A stretch of DNA of 64,000 nucleotides from Cladocopium goreaui (Eukaryota > Sar > Dinophyceae > Suessiales > Symbiodiniaceae), in assembly GCA_947184155.2 (NCBI GenBank), contig CAMXCT020001114.1, positions 535,471 to 599,470 on the forward strand. The letters run 5' to 3'. The notes under the pieces are model-generated. The model worked only from the letters and a program-made list of their open reading frames with translations, searched no databases and was not told the origin of the DNA. Positions within the stretch are counted from its first letter, which is position 1, and each line of letters begins with the position of its first letter. Below are positions 31,108 to 41,271 of the stretch, in pieces. A program made the translations under genes and the position numbers.

Positions 31108-31542
31108 ACTGTCACTCTAAGGGCTTGACAACAAAAGTGCATGTGAGCGAAAAGTATGTCCAATTTGTCACAACATCTCACCTATTGGTATAACACTATA
31201 CTCGCCACTTTTGGTAGATTGAAATGAGAAATCAAAACGACAAAGCTAAAAGTGAATACCCGGATTTTGCGAGGGGATCAAACTGTGAACATCACTTCAA
31301 GAAGTTAATCGCCAAACAAACATCAAATTGATTCAATTTGCCATTCCTGTTTCACACTCACTGATAACATAATCACCGCGAACGGCTCTATCACTCTGTA
31401 CTGTTGATATGACAGCCACATCTTCCGCTCACAAAATCGCAACAGAAATGCAAGGGCACATGGTGAATATATTAATTTGGCGCTGCGCTCACAAATTAAT
31501 CTAAACATATCTAAATATACACGGCTATGCCCTTGACTTGCG

Positions 31543-31887
31543 CTAACTGGGATCTGAAAATCCAGCGCCGATCAGAAGCATTATGACAAAGCATCCCAAA
31601 AGAGACTTGCGGCATGATCCGCACAAACGCCTCCCCCATGTATGGTGCAGTGCTGGTGCTGTCGCGAATTTGCAACTCCAAAAATACTGGTGGGGCGAGT
31701 TGCGTCTGAGAAATGTGAATATGCCATTGCCTTTTCGGAATGTTTCTTTCAGTGATCGTTTGACATCTTCTTCACGGTCACTGTTACTCATGCTCCCCCT
31801 GGAATAGAAACCAGGAACTGGCAACCATTGAGCTTGATGTTCGGCAGCAGCTGAAGGTCGAATATACCCGTCCCGTAGAATGGGCAC
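31543..31887 (-). pseudogene. LTR-element third ORF segment
   Basis: Open frame with EHQAQWLPVPGFYSRGSMSN and DREEDVKRSLKETFRKGN, ending in a hydrophobic stretch (LLGCFVIMLLIGAGF) and stop. It follows the previous segment after an apparent second shift; function unknown. Confidence 0.4.
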
Positions 31888-32118
31888 AGGCAGTCAAAAT
31901 ACTACTATTGTGTGCAAAGGTAAAAACAGAGGGAAACTGAGGAGCATCACCAACTGTCTTGAAGGTAGGAATGTCCAAATGGAGAATCACAGCCCCTTTG
32001 AACTTCGTGGTCGTAGAGTCCGCTGAATGTGAAAGCTGAATAAATTCTGCTTTCTGAAACTTCTCAATCAAAGTTGGAAAAGAATTCATCGTTTTGCTAA
32101 GCACAAAACATGCCTCCT
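31784..32118 (-). pseudogene. LTR-element ORF continuation after a frameshift
   Basis: Shifted by one frame from the end of the 352-residue ORF, this reads LKEACFVLSKTMNSFPTLIE and later FKGAVILHLDIPTFKTVGDA, which look like real protein. It then loses sense near 31,880, where the next frame takes over. It could be one long ORF broken by two indels, or use frameshifting or splicing. Confidence 0.45.
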
Positions 32119-33144
32119 TGAGGTATGAAAGTCACCAGGAAATGTTGAACGAATTTGATCTGCCAAGAAGTCCCCAAAAGGCGTAGCCTGGATGTTAATC
32201 TCCGGTTCCAATATAAACCATCGCTTGCGAGTATAATATTCTGGATTTGGGGCGTACTTCTGTGACGTTTCCGCTACCCGACCAAGTTCCAAAGCATTCG
32301 CAAGTCTCTCAGAAACTTGAAACAAGTCTGCATGTAACCGTTCATTGAGTAAATAATATACTTCTTCCCATACGCACTGCTGAAAATTTCCGCGGGTCAG
32401 AGGCTGAAGGGCATCACAGAAGAAGCCAGCAAGTATTGGTGTAACAAAACACTGTCGACACAATGGGTGTCCAACTTCCAAGACTCGTTCTGTGCCGTCT
32501 TTCCAGCGAAAATCATGCACCGTCATGTCTGTCAGTCTTTGAATCGTTGTGTATTCAGTGTATTTGATCTTTCCATGGAAATCATGTGTCTGAACTCTTG
32601 CACCATGTAAACGAAGTTTATACTTGGCAGGCTGGCTTTGAGGCGAAGACGAGTTCAAATCTGAGGCAGCTGCGGTTCCAACATCTTCTGAGGTTAAGAC
32701 TGCATCATGGCCACTACCTCTTGCGACCGATTGAGAAGCACTTCCGACTTTGTTAGGTTCTGCCACTGTGAAGGGGGCTAACATTTCGGGCATCATGAGG
32801 TTGGGAACGGGCATCACAGAGGAAAAAATAGGTTGATATGCCGTTTGAGCTATCTGGGTCAAAGCGAGTTGTGCTTCCACTTGACTTAGACGATCCATCA
32901 TCTGAGTAAGTTGTTGGAGACCCTGTGCGTCCGAGACTTCAAGCCGGTATTCACCCAGCGGTCCCCGCACACTCAAACTCGCTATTGGTCTAGGTGGTGA
33001 ATTGACTGTGGGACTCACATGAACCTGGGGTTGAACCTGCGCAGGCGGTGGAGGCAATGGTGGTAACCAAGACATCGTGAAAGGACCGCGTTGTCGTTGA
33101 CTATCATATTGAGTAGGCGGACCCCCAGCACTTTTTGACGGCAT
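32086..33144 (-). CDS. LTR-element ORF, 352 residues, unrecognised (gag-like by position)
   Basis: The longest frame of the element, starting MPSKSAGGPPTQYDSQRQRG. Residues 25-60 are proline-rich (PPLPPPPAQVQPQ), followed by a weakly helical stretch (LQQLTQMMDRLSQVEAQLAL) and a C-terminal half rich in aromatic and charged residues with PLCRQCFVTPILAGFFCDAL and WEEVYYLLNERLHADLF. No CCHC knuckle, protease, RT or integrase motif is visible. A proline-rich N-terminus and position near the 5' LTR resemble a Gag, but I do not recognise the protein. Near 32,115-32,125 the sequence appears to continue in another frame (next entry), so the stop here may come from a frameshift. Confidence 0.6.
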   Translation of the reverse strand: MPSKSAGGPPTQYDSQRQRGPFTMSWLPPLPPPPAQVQPQVHVSPTVNSPPRPIASLSVRGPLGEYRLEVSDAQGLQQLTQMMDRLSQVEAQLALTQIAQTAYQPIFSSVMPVPNLMMPEMLAPFTVAEPNKVGSASQSVARGSGHDAVLTSEDVGTAAASDLNSSSPQSQPAKYKLRLHGARVQTHDFHGKIKYTEYTTIQRLTDMTVHDFRWKDGTERVLEVGHPLCRQCFVTPILAGFFCDALQPLTRGNFQQCVWEEVYYLLNERLHADLFQVSERLANALELGRVAETSQKYAPNPEYYTRKRWFILEPEINIQATPFGDFLADQIRSTFPGDFHTSRRHVLCLAKR

Positions 33145-33535
33145 GGCTATAGCAGCTATAGAAACAGTGGTTTGCCAGCATCAAGTAACACATAATAACA
33201 AATTAACACATAGTAACAAATTGCAAATATCAAGTGATACAAAACATTTTTTGCGCGCATCAAGGTACACATAACAAAATTCAGAAATTTCTCGGAACAG
33301 CCCATCATGTTCTGCACATGCGTTATCATGAAGGTCATACATGCACGATTTATCGAATACCCAAGCTTGATGCCTCACACAAGCATGCAGAATTCAAACT
33401 CCGAACTTCCCACAGAATGATGTAATGCAAAGAGAAGCACTGGTTTGGTTATTTAGACCAAAGGAACACACACTGACACACACATGCACACACACATACA
33501 ACCAAGTCTTTGCATGGTGGACTGAGTGCCGCAAC

Positions 33536-33778
33536 ATCCATGTATCAGTTAGTCTTCGCCTTAAGGCTCGTTCACCGCTAGGCGTCCTTCACCTTTAGGC
33601 GTCCTTCACCGCTAGGCGTCCTTGTGAGTGCCGCTATGCTGTTCTTCGCCCATTTGGGCTCCTTCTACTGTCATCTACATGACAGTCATCCTACACGACA
33701 CGCTAATGTGTCGCGAGATAATCCTTGAGCTGGGACGAATCCCTGCGATGGTGTCGGCATAATCTGCCGTGCACCCAG
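33536..33778. other. Hairpin-rich leader next to the 5' LTR of the element
   Basis: Three near-copies of TTCACCGCTAGGCGTCC, then short self-complementary pairs (CTGTCATCTACATGACAG, CGACACGCTAATGTGTCG, GGGACGAATCCC) just inside the right LTR. It may be an RNA-structure region such as a packaging or priming leader. Confidence 0.5.
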
Positions 33779-33779
33779 T

Positions 33780-34178
33780 ACACACTGCTGAATTGGGTTT
33801 GAAATGGACCGTCATGTGAATGATCTCGTTCTCGCCTTGAATTCCTTAGAAACCTGGCCAACACTGCTGATAGAAATTGCACCCTACTCTACCAAACCGC
33901 TGTAACACAGGAGAGCTTCCAAACTAGCTCGGTACTATGCTAGCACAATGCATAAAAAACGCTAAAAATTATAGCACAATGCCATGCCGATGCAACACAT
34001 GAAGACTCCCGAATCAGCTCGATGCCATACAAGTACAATACATTTTTTTTTAGTATGGCTCAGTGCCATGCCGATGCAACACATGAAGGCTCCCCCCTGC
34101 TCTGCTTTCACTTCACGGTTAAAGTACGTATGTATATGAGTTTGTGCCTGCATGTGATAGCAGGATTCACACACACAC
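33780..34178. repeat. Right long terminal repeat
   Basis: Begins ACACACTGCTGAATTGGG and ends GCAGGATTCACACACACA; nearly identical to 30133-30534. Confidence 0.9.
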
Positions 34179-34180
34179 AG

Positions 34181-34330
34181 GAAGACAAAGAGAAGTTGAA
34201 CAATATAAAACAGTATCTTTGTGAAAACAACATATCTTTTAAACAATGGATTGAACAAAAACTTGAAATACACTACTTTACTGACAAAAGTGGCTCAAGC
34301 ATGCATTCCTTTATCATGATAATGTTATTC
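34181..34330 (+). pseudogene. Virus-like polymerase-helicase, 3' portion beyond the LTR element
   Basis: Directly after the right LTR the frame EDKEKLNNIKQYLCENNISF then WIEQKLEIHYFTD continues the helicase region cut at 30127 (left side reads ...CKRQ before the CA run). This places the LTR element inside the helicase part. Sense fades after about 34,330. Confidence 0.5.
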
Positions 34331-34654
34331 CAGATCTTGCTATAATATTGTTTTTGTTTAATATTACTCATACATGGTTTGGAGGTGCTATTATGGTAAT
34401 ATTCTATCAGGATACCCTTGCGCACCTTCCAGCCCGTGATATGTACCCCAAAAAGTCTAATGATACGCAACCTTATTGAAAACCATCTCTTGATTGTTGT
34501 TGCTTGGGGGCTTTTTATTGTTGAAAACAATAGAATTGACCAAACATTGATTCTTCTTATTTGGAACGTGTAGGGTACCCCCTGTGCTTTTGTGATTGAA
34601 GTGCGTGCATTGATTGGAAACGTCAATCGTCAATTTACACGTCCCAGGGATGGT

Positions 34655-34769
34655 CTGGTTGGTGGTTTCAACCCCTCTGAAAAATATGAGTTCGTCAGTT
34701 GGGATCATTATTCCCAATATATGGAAAAATATGGAAAGTCATAAAACATGTTCCAAACCACCAAGCAGC
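34655..34769. mobile_element. Family-2 inverted-repeat element
   Basis: CTGGTTGGTGGTTTCAACCC ... CATGTTCCAAACCACCAAGCAG, with GTCAGTTGGGATCATTATTC inside. Confidence 0.8.
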
Positions 34770-35235
34770 TGGTTTTATGGGACATGTTGCAGGAACCCAG
34801 TCTATCGAAAAAAAAATGTGAACCATGGTTTCCTTTGAAGGTCCACCAAATTCTTGGTGAAATTTCCATGGTTTATGCTGGAAAATGTACAGAAGTTCCA
34901 AAGAAAATCACATCATTGAACCCAACAATCATCAGTTTATCTGGGGAAGCTCCCATAGTCAAGTTTTATTTTGAAATATGGATGTTACAACCGGGTTTGT
35001 CGAAAAATAGGGTTGCTCTAGATGGTCAAATCACCATATTCCTATTATTTATTGGCAATTTCTGGATATATACAGCATTTCCAGACACACCCAAATATCA
35101 TATTGGTGGTTTAATAATGTTTAATATATTCCATCATTTCCAAAAATCATATCATCCCCATGTTATCTCCATGGTGGGAGTTCTATCCTCCAACAAACAA
35201 CGGACCTGGGCTGCGCCGCTGCGCCCCGAAATCAC

Positions 35236-35314
35236 GGTGCTTCCGTGGCGCTATCTTCGATGATCTCAAAGACCTCCCGCGCTCGTCGACGCACGGCTTT
35301 GGCCGCACAGAGGC
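35236..35314 (-). CDS. Candidate exon, unrecognised, helical
   Basis: From a CTCCAG acceptor to an ACC|GTGATT donor the GC-rich frame CAAKAVRRRAREVFEIIEDS is open (phase 1 in, phase 2 out). Flanking sequence is AT-rich. Strong exon look, no family. Confidence 0.45.
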
Positions 35315-35489
35315 CTGGAGCAAGATCAAAGTCACTTGGAATCCAACAAATGCGGCATGTATTATACACAGTGTCAGTTGATATCAAAGATTTATGGAGG
35401 ATTTGGATTTAATTCAATTTGGAATTCAACCAGTGACTAGTACACGGTTTCAACTTTAAAGCGTGGAACACTTTTGAGCTTCAAAACGT

Positions 35490-35860
35490 GAGATTACCAG
35501 CCTACATCGCATAACATTGCTTACGCTAGACCTTATGCTTACGCGACCACAGTTTTGGCTTACGAAGCAGGTATGTACATAAAATGACTTACGCGAAGCT
35601 TACGTTGACAGGTTTGACTTAAAACGTATAGGAACTGCTTACGCCACAACCTTTTTGGACCTTGGGAAGATGCAGTTGGGAACTTGAGGACAGTTGGGAC
35701 TACACATATCACATGAACACCATGGCTGCGAACTTAAGGACACAGGTTGTGAATTATGGGCAATGGTCCTCTTGAGACATGTTTTGCTATGTTTTGCTTG
35801 CGCGCAGCCCGTAAGGGCTGCTTACGCGAATTTACGATACCAAAGCTGTTATAGTAGAAA
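35490..35860. repeat. Dispersed GCTTACGCGA motif cluster
   Basis: At least nine copies of TTACGC/CTTACG (GCTTACGCTAGAC, GCTTACGCGACC, GACTTACGCGAAGCTTACG, TGCTTACGCCAC, TGCTTACGCGAATTTACG) at irregular 20-60-bp spacing, mostly in one orientation. Confidence 0.5.
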
Positions 35861-36779
35861 TGATAGCAGCGGCGTTATGACTCATGTCCCAGAATTTGGG
35901 ATCGTTTGGTGTTAAGCAATGGCACCAGCCATCCTTTGGTCATCTCGACCGCTTTAGGAAGCGGCGGATGAGGCTGTGGCAAGACAAACATAAGGTGCAT
36001 CTCCATATGGGGCACTTTCCTATGGATAGATTTTGGTTCCTAGGCTCTTGATTAGCCATTGAACAAAGAAATAAAACGTCAGAATGGCGCGACAATCTTG
36101 CGGAATCACTGATAGCCCCTTTCCTGAAGTTTCTGAATTGCAGGACTCAGTCGCAGCAGTGGCGATCCTCAGAGAAACCATTCAGTGATTGGTGAAGGAA
36201 ATTGCGATGGTTCGGACGAGGGTGTTCGTTCCACATCTGCAACAAAGTATTGATGTTGATTGGATGACAGCATTGGTTGGCCTGAAGAAGTGGTAAACAT
36301 AGAAATGCCATTGAACACAAGCACAAATAACTCGCCAGAACATCAGTGTGCGTCAAGCAGGAATATCTATCCATAGGAATTCATGTATAAAGCATCTGCC
36401 AAATTTCGACGTTCAATCCATTCCCAAAACCATGCCCATGCACGAACATCTTGACATTTCCTACAAGCATAAAGCATCATCAAATACTGGCTGGATTGCA
36501 AGTAATCAGAAAGAAAAAACAAAACAAAGTAAGATAATTCTCACAATTCCCGACTTGGATTTGTGTAAGTGGCCATGAAACACACCGTTCAAGCAACTCA
36601 AAAATCATTAAAAAAAATCATCCACTCAGATACTCCAGGACAAACCTGTGTTCACCATGTGGGTTTGTCCTTGCAGCCATATACCCAGTATATCATGGTA
36701 TATCCCAATAGTCCCATTATATCTCATAGATATCCGGAGTGACTGCTTTAAGACTGACCCCCTTCGGGGGCAAAATCAA

Positions 36780-36996
36780 CTCTTATCCACTCTTATCCAC
36801 TCTTATCCACTCTTATCCAACTCTTATCCACTCTTATCCAACTCTTATCCAACTCTTATTCACTCTTATTCACTCTTAATTTTAAGAGTAATGTTCTTCA
36901 CTCTTATCCACTCTTATCCACTCTTATCCACTCTTATCCACTCTTAACCACTCTTATCCACTCTTATCCACTCTTATCCACTCTTAACAAATATGG
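36780..36996. repeat. (ACTCTTATCC)n minisatellite, 10-11-bp unit
   Basis: About twenty units of CACTCTTATC, some AACTCTTATC, interrupted once at 36875-36900. A related complementary run (AATAAGAGTC/AATAAGAGCA) lies at 37640-37705. Confidence 0.9.
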
Positions 36997-37195
36997 TCGT
37001 TTCAGGATCAATGGGGTTTATCTTGATTTGAAATGGTGTATCAATGGCAAAGATTGTGGCTCAAAATGGATCTCAGCGAGAAAGATTGGGGTGCTCGGGT
37101 TGACTTCAAGTTGACACTGGGGCCGCCAATGTGTGTTGGGAGTGTTGACATGCTAAAAAACATATGAAATAGTCCTCGAAGGGGGTCACTCCCCC

Positions 37196-37455
37196 TGAAA
37201 TGCATACCCTCTCATGGTTTAATGCCAAGCCAAGATATGGTTCAAATATTACTACCCTCCCATGGTTTTAAGGGAGTGACCCCCTCAAAAACACGAGTTT
37301 TTGATAGTTTGGGGATATTAATCATTCAAACATGAATACCCTCCCATGGTTTTAAGGGAGTGACCCCCTTAAAAACACGAGTTTTTGATAGTTTGGCTAT
37401 ATTAATCATTCAAAAATGAATACCCTCTCATGGTTTTGGGGGAGTGACCCCTTTC
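37196..37455. repeat. Tandem repeat of a roughly 100-bp unit
   Basis: Three or four units containing TACCCTCCCATGGTTTTAAG, GGAGTGACCCCCTTAAAAAC and ACGAGTTTTTGATAGTTTGG followed by ATTAATCATTCAAACATGAA. The CCCTCGGGGG-like GGGGTCACTCC motif also occurs at 36755 and 37185. Confidence 0.8.
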
Positions 37456-38280
37456 ACCATTTGCTTAGTGTGAAATTGTAGTAAGGATGGCACATTGAAG
37501 CTCAAGAAGAGCGCTTCCAACAAATAGGAAGAACACCGACACATTTCAACTGAGTGGTGCAAAAAAACGTGGTGGTTTCAAGGTGACCTGGAGCTTGTGA
37601 AATCAAATGAACTTTACCATTTTGCAATTTCAACTCTTATTCTTAAGAGTAAGTAAGAGTCAATAAGAGTCAATAAAAGCAAATAAGAGCAAATAAGAGT
37701 AGCAAAGGGGTCACCCTTAACACCATCACCTTAGCTTTCTATGAATATCCCCATATTTCTGTCAAGCTCAGAGCCTGAGATCGAGAGTCTGAAAATACCC
37801 CTAAATCCACTAGTTTAAAATATCAGTGTCCCTATTAAAATCGCTATACTTGCGGGTATACACCAAATTATTGTTGGCTTTATAGCCATATACCCAGTAT
37901 ATCTCATCTGTGCCATGGTTATCTAAATTGTATATACCTTATAATTCCATTATATATATATATTAATATATTCATCTATATTCCCAGAAGCCAAATCGAG
38001 ACACTCCTCCATCTGCAGCAACAGCACTGCACTGATGGCTCCGCTGCTTACACCCGCCTCAGCGGGATGAGAGTGGGTTTACCATTTTTACATCTTTCCT
38101 ATGGCACATATATCTGGGTAAGCCATCCGGCTATTGGGGTATCCCCATTTATTGAATCCCCTATATCTTCCCCATAGAAAAATGGATTGATCTGCATTAT
38201 GGATGAATATGCATGAATATCATTGGAATATCATTGGTTTACCATATGATGAGATATTTGATGGGTCTATACCAATTGAT

Positions 38281-38408
38281 ATATCTGGGCAATTTATGAT
38301 ATTTCACTAAGCTGAATCTTGCGGCCATAAAAGGGGATTCCCTTAAAATAAACCATGATTCCAGAGGGAGAACAGGCTTCGGTCGTGATCAAATTCACAC
38401 AGACATAT
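38281..38408. mobile_element. Family-3 inverted-repeat element, decayed ends
   Basis: ATATCTGGGCAATTTATGAT ... GGTCGTGATCAAATTCACACAGACATAT. It abuts a family-4 element. Confidence 0.75.
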
Positions 38409-38513
38409 GAAGGTTTCTTCAAAATGGTGGATCCACAAAACCATAGGTTTCAATCCTAAAATGGTCTAATGACTGGATGATTTGGCGGTACCTTCATTCT
38501 AAGAAACCTTCAT
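38409..38513. mobile_element. Family-4 inverted-repeat element
   Basis: GAAGGTTTCTTCAAAATGG ... CCTTCATTCTAAGAAACCTTC inverted ends. Confidence 0.65.
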
Positions 38514-38519
38514 ATGATC

Positions 38520-39670
38520 ATATGGGATGTACTGGGTATTTATTTCTTTACATGGCAACAATATGGGATTTAGTCATATAATTCCTATGATATGTTTAGT
38601 TTCTATCAAATCATATCAACTTAATGTCAGATGATGCTAGTCACTTGCAGGCTACCCTAAACATCCCTAAAATAGAGAAGTTGGACATTTGGAAATCAAA
38701 GAAACTCGTCATCCAGGTGTCCAACTTATTCCATCTGTTTGGGGCATCGACTGGGAGTCCCCAGCAACGACTGGGCCGCGGATGGTGTAACAAAAACCGG
38801 GATTTCACACTCAAACACGATGGAATGCGGAGGTCGAGAATGCAGGTCACAAGTGTTTTCTAGGAACGGGGAAAACAAGCAAACACAATGATGTTCTGAT
38901 CAGCAAAATTTAGCAGGCTGAAACGACAAAAATGGAGATGCAAGTTGAACATGGGATGCAACCAGTCAGAAATGATGCGAATCAAAACATGACTCATTGA
39001 GATATTTGATGATAAACCATGTTTGAGGGTTTAATGCGAATCACCTCAGAAATATCACCTCAATCAACCATGGATATATATTTATATATAATATATATAT
39101 ATATTTATTTATGTTTGTTATGCCAATCAAATCCAGATGATTTTTCAACCGACCCATCTCATCATCTGCAAGCTGCCAATTTTGCATGCCTGGTGTCAAA
39201 ATGTTCGCACAGATATTGGATCATTCCTGGGCGACATCATGGCAATCACCGTACCAATCACCGGGCACCGTGGCAAGATAAAACGATTTAGAGTCAGCAC
39301 TAGAGTTATTGTATGTGTTTGTATGTTTTTTTCTTGACAAAGATCATGATACATCTTGGGAAGAAACACGAATTGATAGCATATATAGCCTCTATTCATG
39401 GAAAAACACATCTATGGAAAAAGCAACATGTTACAACAGGTAAATCATCGAACACGGTTTTGCAAGTTTCCATAGCTACGGATTACCAAAAGGGATTCCG
39501 ATGTCACTTCGCCTAGATTCCAAGTTGCCAAAAGAGATATGAACAGGTCCCCGGCAGCACCAAAGTCACCTGGTGTTCCTGCCCGCCACAACCGGGATCA
39601 TCCGAAGTGTACCGTTCCCAAAGGGATAGGAAACAACACACCTTTGACACCACCAATCAGTGCAGGTCAC
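38520..39670. other. No supported gene; two GC-rich patches
   Basis: Patches at 38750-38830 and 39220-39290 could hold minus-strand exons (for example LPRCPVIGTVIAMMSP around 39235-39285) but have no recognisable motif or convincing splice pair. AT dinucleotides at 39075-39100. Confidence 0.35.
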
Positions 39671-39680
39671 AGGTCGGAAT

Positions 39681-41144
39681 GATGTGCTAGTAGAATTTTG
39701 ACATGTTTGAAGTGCAAAGCATCACTGCCTCCTATTATCTCCTTGATGTTCTAGTAAATTTTGACATGTTTGAAGTGCAAAGCATCACTGCCTCCTATTA
39801 TCTCCTTGATGTTCTAGTAGATTTTGACATGTTTGAAGTTCAAAGCATCACTGCCTCCTAGTATCTCCTTGATGTTCTAGTAGAATTTTGACATGTTTGA
39901 AGTGCAAAGCATCACTGCCTCCTATTATCTCCTTGATGTTCTAGTAGAATTTTGACATGTTTGAAGTGCAAAGCATCACTGCCTCCTATTATCTCCTTGA
40001 TGTTCTAGTAGAATTTTGACATGTTTGAAGTGCAAAGCATCACTGCCTCCTATTATCTCCTTGATGTTCTAGTAGAATTATGACATGTTTGAAGTGCAAA
40101 GCATCACTGCCTCCTATTATCTCCTTGATGTTCTAGTAGAATTTTGACATGTTTGAAGTGCAAAGCATCACTGCCTCCTATTATCTCCTTGATGTTCTAG
40201 TAGAATTTTGACATGTTTGAAGTGCAAAGCATCACTGCCTCCTATTATCTCCTTGATGTTCTAGTAGAATTTTGACATGTTTGAAGTGCAAAGCATCACT
40301 GCCTCCTATTATCTCCTTGATGTTCTAGTAGAATTTTGACATGTTTGAAGTGCAAAGCATCACTGCCTCCTATTATCTCCTTGATGTTCTAGTAGAATTT
40401 TGACATGTTTGAAGTGCAAAGCATCACTGCCTCCTATTATCTCCTTGATGTTCTAGTAGACATGTTTTGACATGTTTGAAGTGCAAAGCATCACTGCCTC
40501 CTATTATCTCCTTGATGTTCTAGTAGAATTTTGACATGTTTGAAGTGCAAAGCATCACTGCCTCCTATTATCTCCTTGATGTTCTAGTAGAATTTTGACA
40601 TGTTTGAAGTGCAAAGCATCACTGCCTCCTATTATCTCCTTGATGTTCTAGTAGAATTTTGACATGTTTGAAGTGCAAAGCATCACTGCCTCCTATTATC
40701 TCCTTGATGTTCTAGTAGAATTTGACATGTTTGAAGTGCAAAGCATCACTGCCTCCTATTATCTCCTTGATGTTCTAGTAGAATTTTGACATGTTTGAAG
40801 TGCAAAGCATCACTGCCTCCTATTATCTCCTTGATGTTCTAGTAGAATTTTGACATGTTTGAAGTGCAAAGCATCACTGCCTCCTATTATCTCCTTGATG
40901 TTCTAGTAGAATTTTGACATGTTTGAAGTGCAAAGCATCACTGCCTCCTAGTATCTCCTTGATGTTCTAGTAGAATTTTGACATGTTTGAAGTGCAAAGC
41001 ATCACTGCCTCCTATTTTCTCCTTGATGTTCTAGTATAATTTTGACATGTTTGAAGTGCAAAGCATCACTGCCTCCTATTATCTCCTTGATGTTCTAGTA
41101 GAATTTTGACATGTTTGAAGTGCAAAGCATCACTGCCTCCTATT
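39681..41144. repeat. 64-bp satellite array, about 23 copies
   Basis: Unit starts GATGTTCTAGTAGAATTTTG and continues ACATGTTTGAAGTGCAAAGC, ATCACTGCCTCCTATTATCTCCTT. Copies are almost identical; variants include single changes (AGTATCTCC at two sites, GAATTATG once, TATTTTCTCC once), a one-base deletion near 40721 and a CATG insertion near 40462. Unit length is constant, with no spacers. It lies immediately upstream (plus coordinates) of exon-like sequence at 41.27 kb. Confidence 0.97.
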
Positions 41145-41271
41145 GAAAATGGTTGAACATCATGCTCAGCACGTTGAGATTTCCGGGTATTTGCACGTTG
41201 GCTGGGAGTCTACATCTTCCATTGTTCACGTTCCAAGTAGACACATCCAGGATGGAACCCCATCATGGTCC

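Larger units (their letters stand above)
30128..34180 (-). mobile_element. LTR-type element of about 4 kb inserted in the virus-like gene
   Basis: Two direct repeats of about 400 bp (30133-30534 and 33780-34178) differ at only a handful of positions (for example TTGACCG/TGGACCG, GGTCTCG/GATCTCG, one T in a T-run), so insertion is recent compared with the decayed host gene. The interior (30535-33779) encodes minus-strand open frames only, so the right repeat is taken as the 5' LTR. I see no reverse transcriptase, integrase or tyrosine recombinase. At the inner edge of the left repeat is GGGCCCGATAGGGCC, a palindrome, in place of an obvious polypurine tract; the other inner edge is followed by a hairpin-rich leader (33536-33778). 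It may be a non-autonomous LTR retrotransposon carrying a gag-like gene, or another class with long direct ends. Both outer ends are CACACA runs, which hides the target duplication. Confidence 0.8.

Noticed and set aside
30122-34188. AGACAA on both sides of the LTR element as target duplication
   Set aside because: The copies are not at equal distance from the repeat ends, and the CA-rich ends make the border ambiguous.
34748-35263. 171-codon plus-strand frame
   Set aside because: It begins inside a family-2 element, has intron-like AT-rich composition and ends across the likely minus-strand exon 35314-35236.
39681-41144. Regular repeats that could suggest a CRISPR array
   Set aside because: The 64-bp units follow each other with no variable spacers, and the genome is eukaryotic; it is a satellite.
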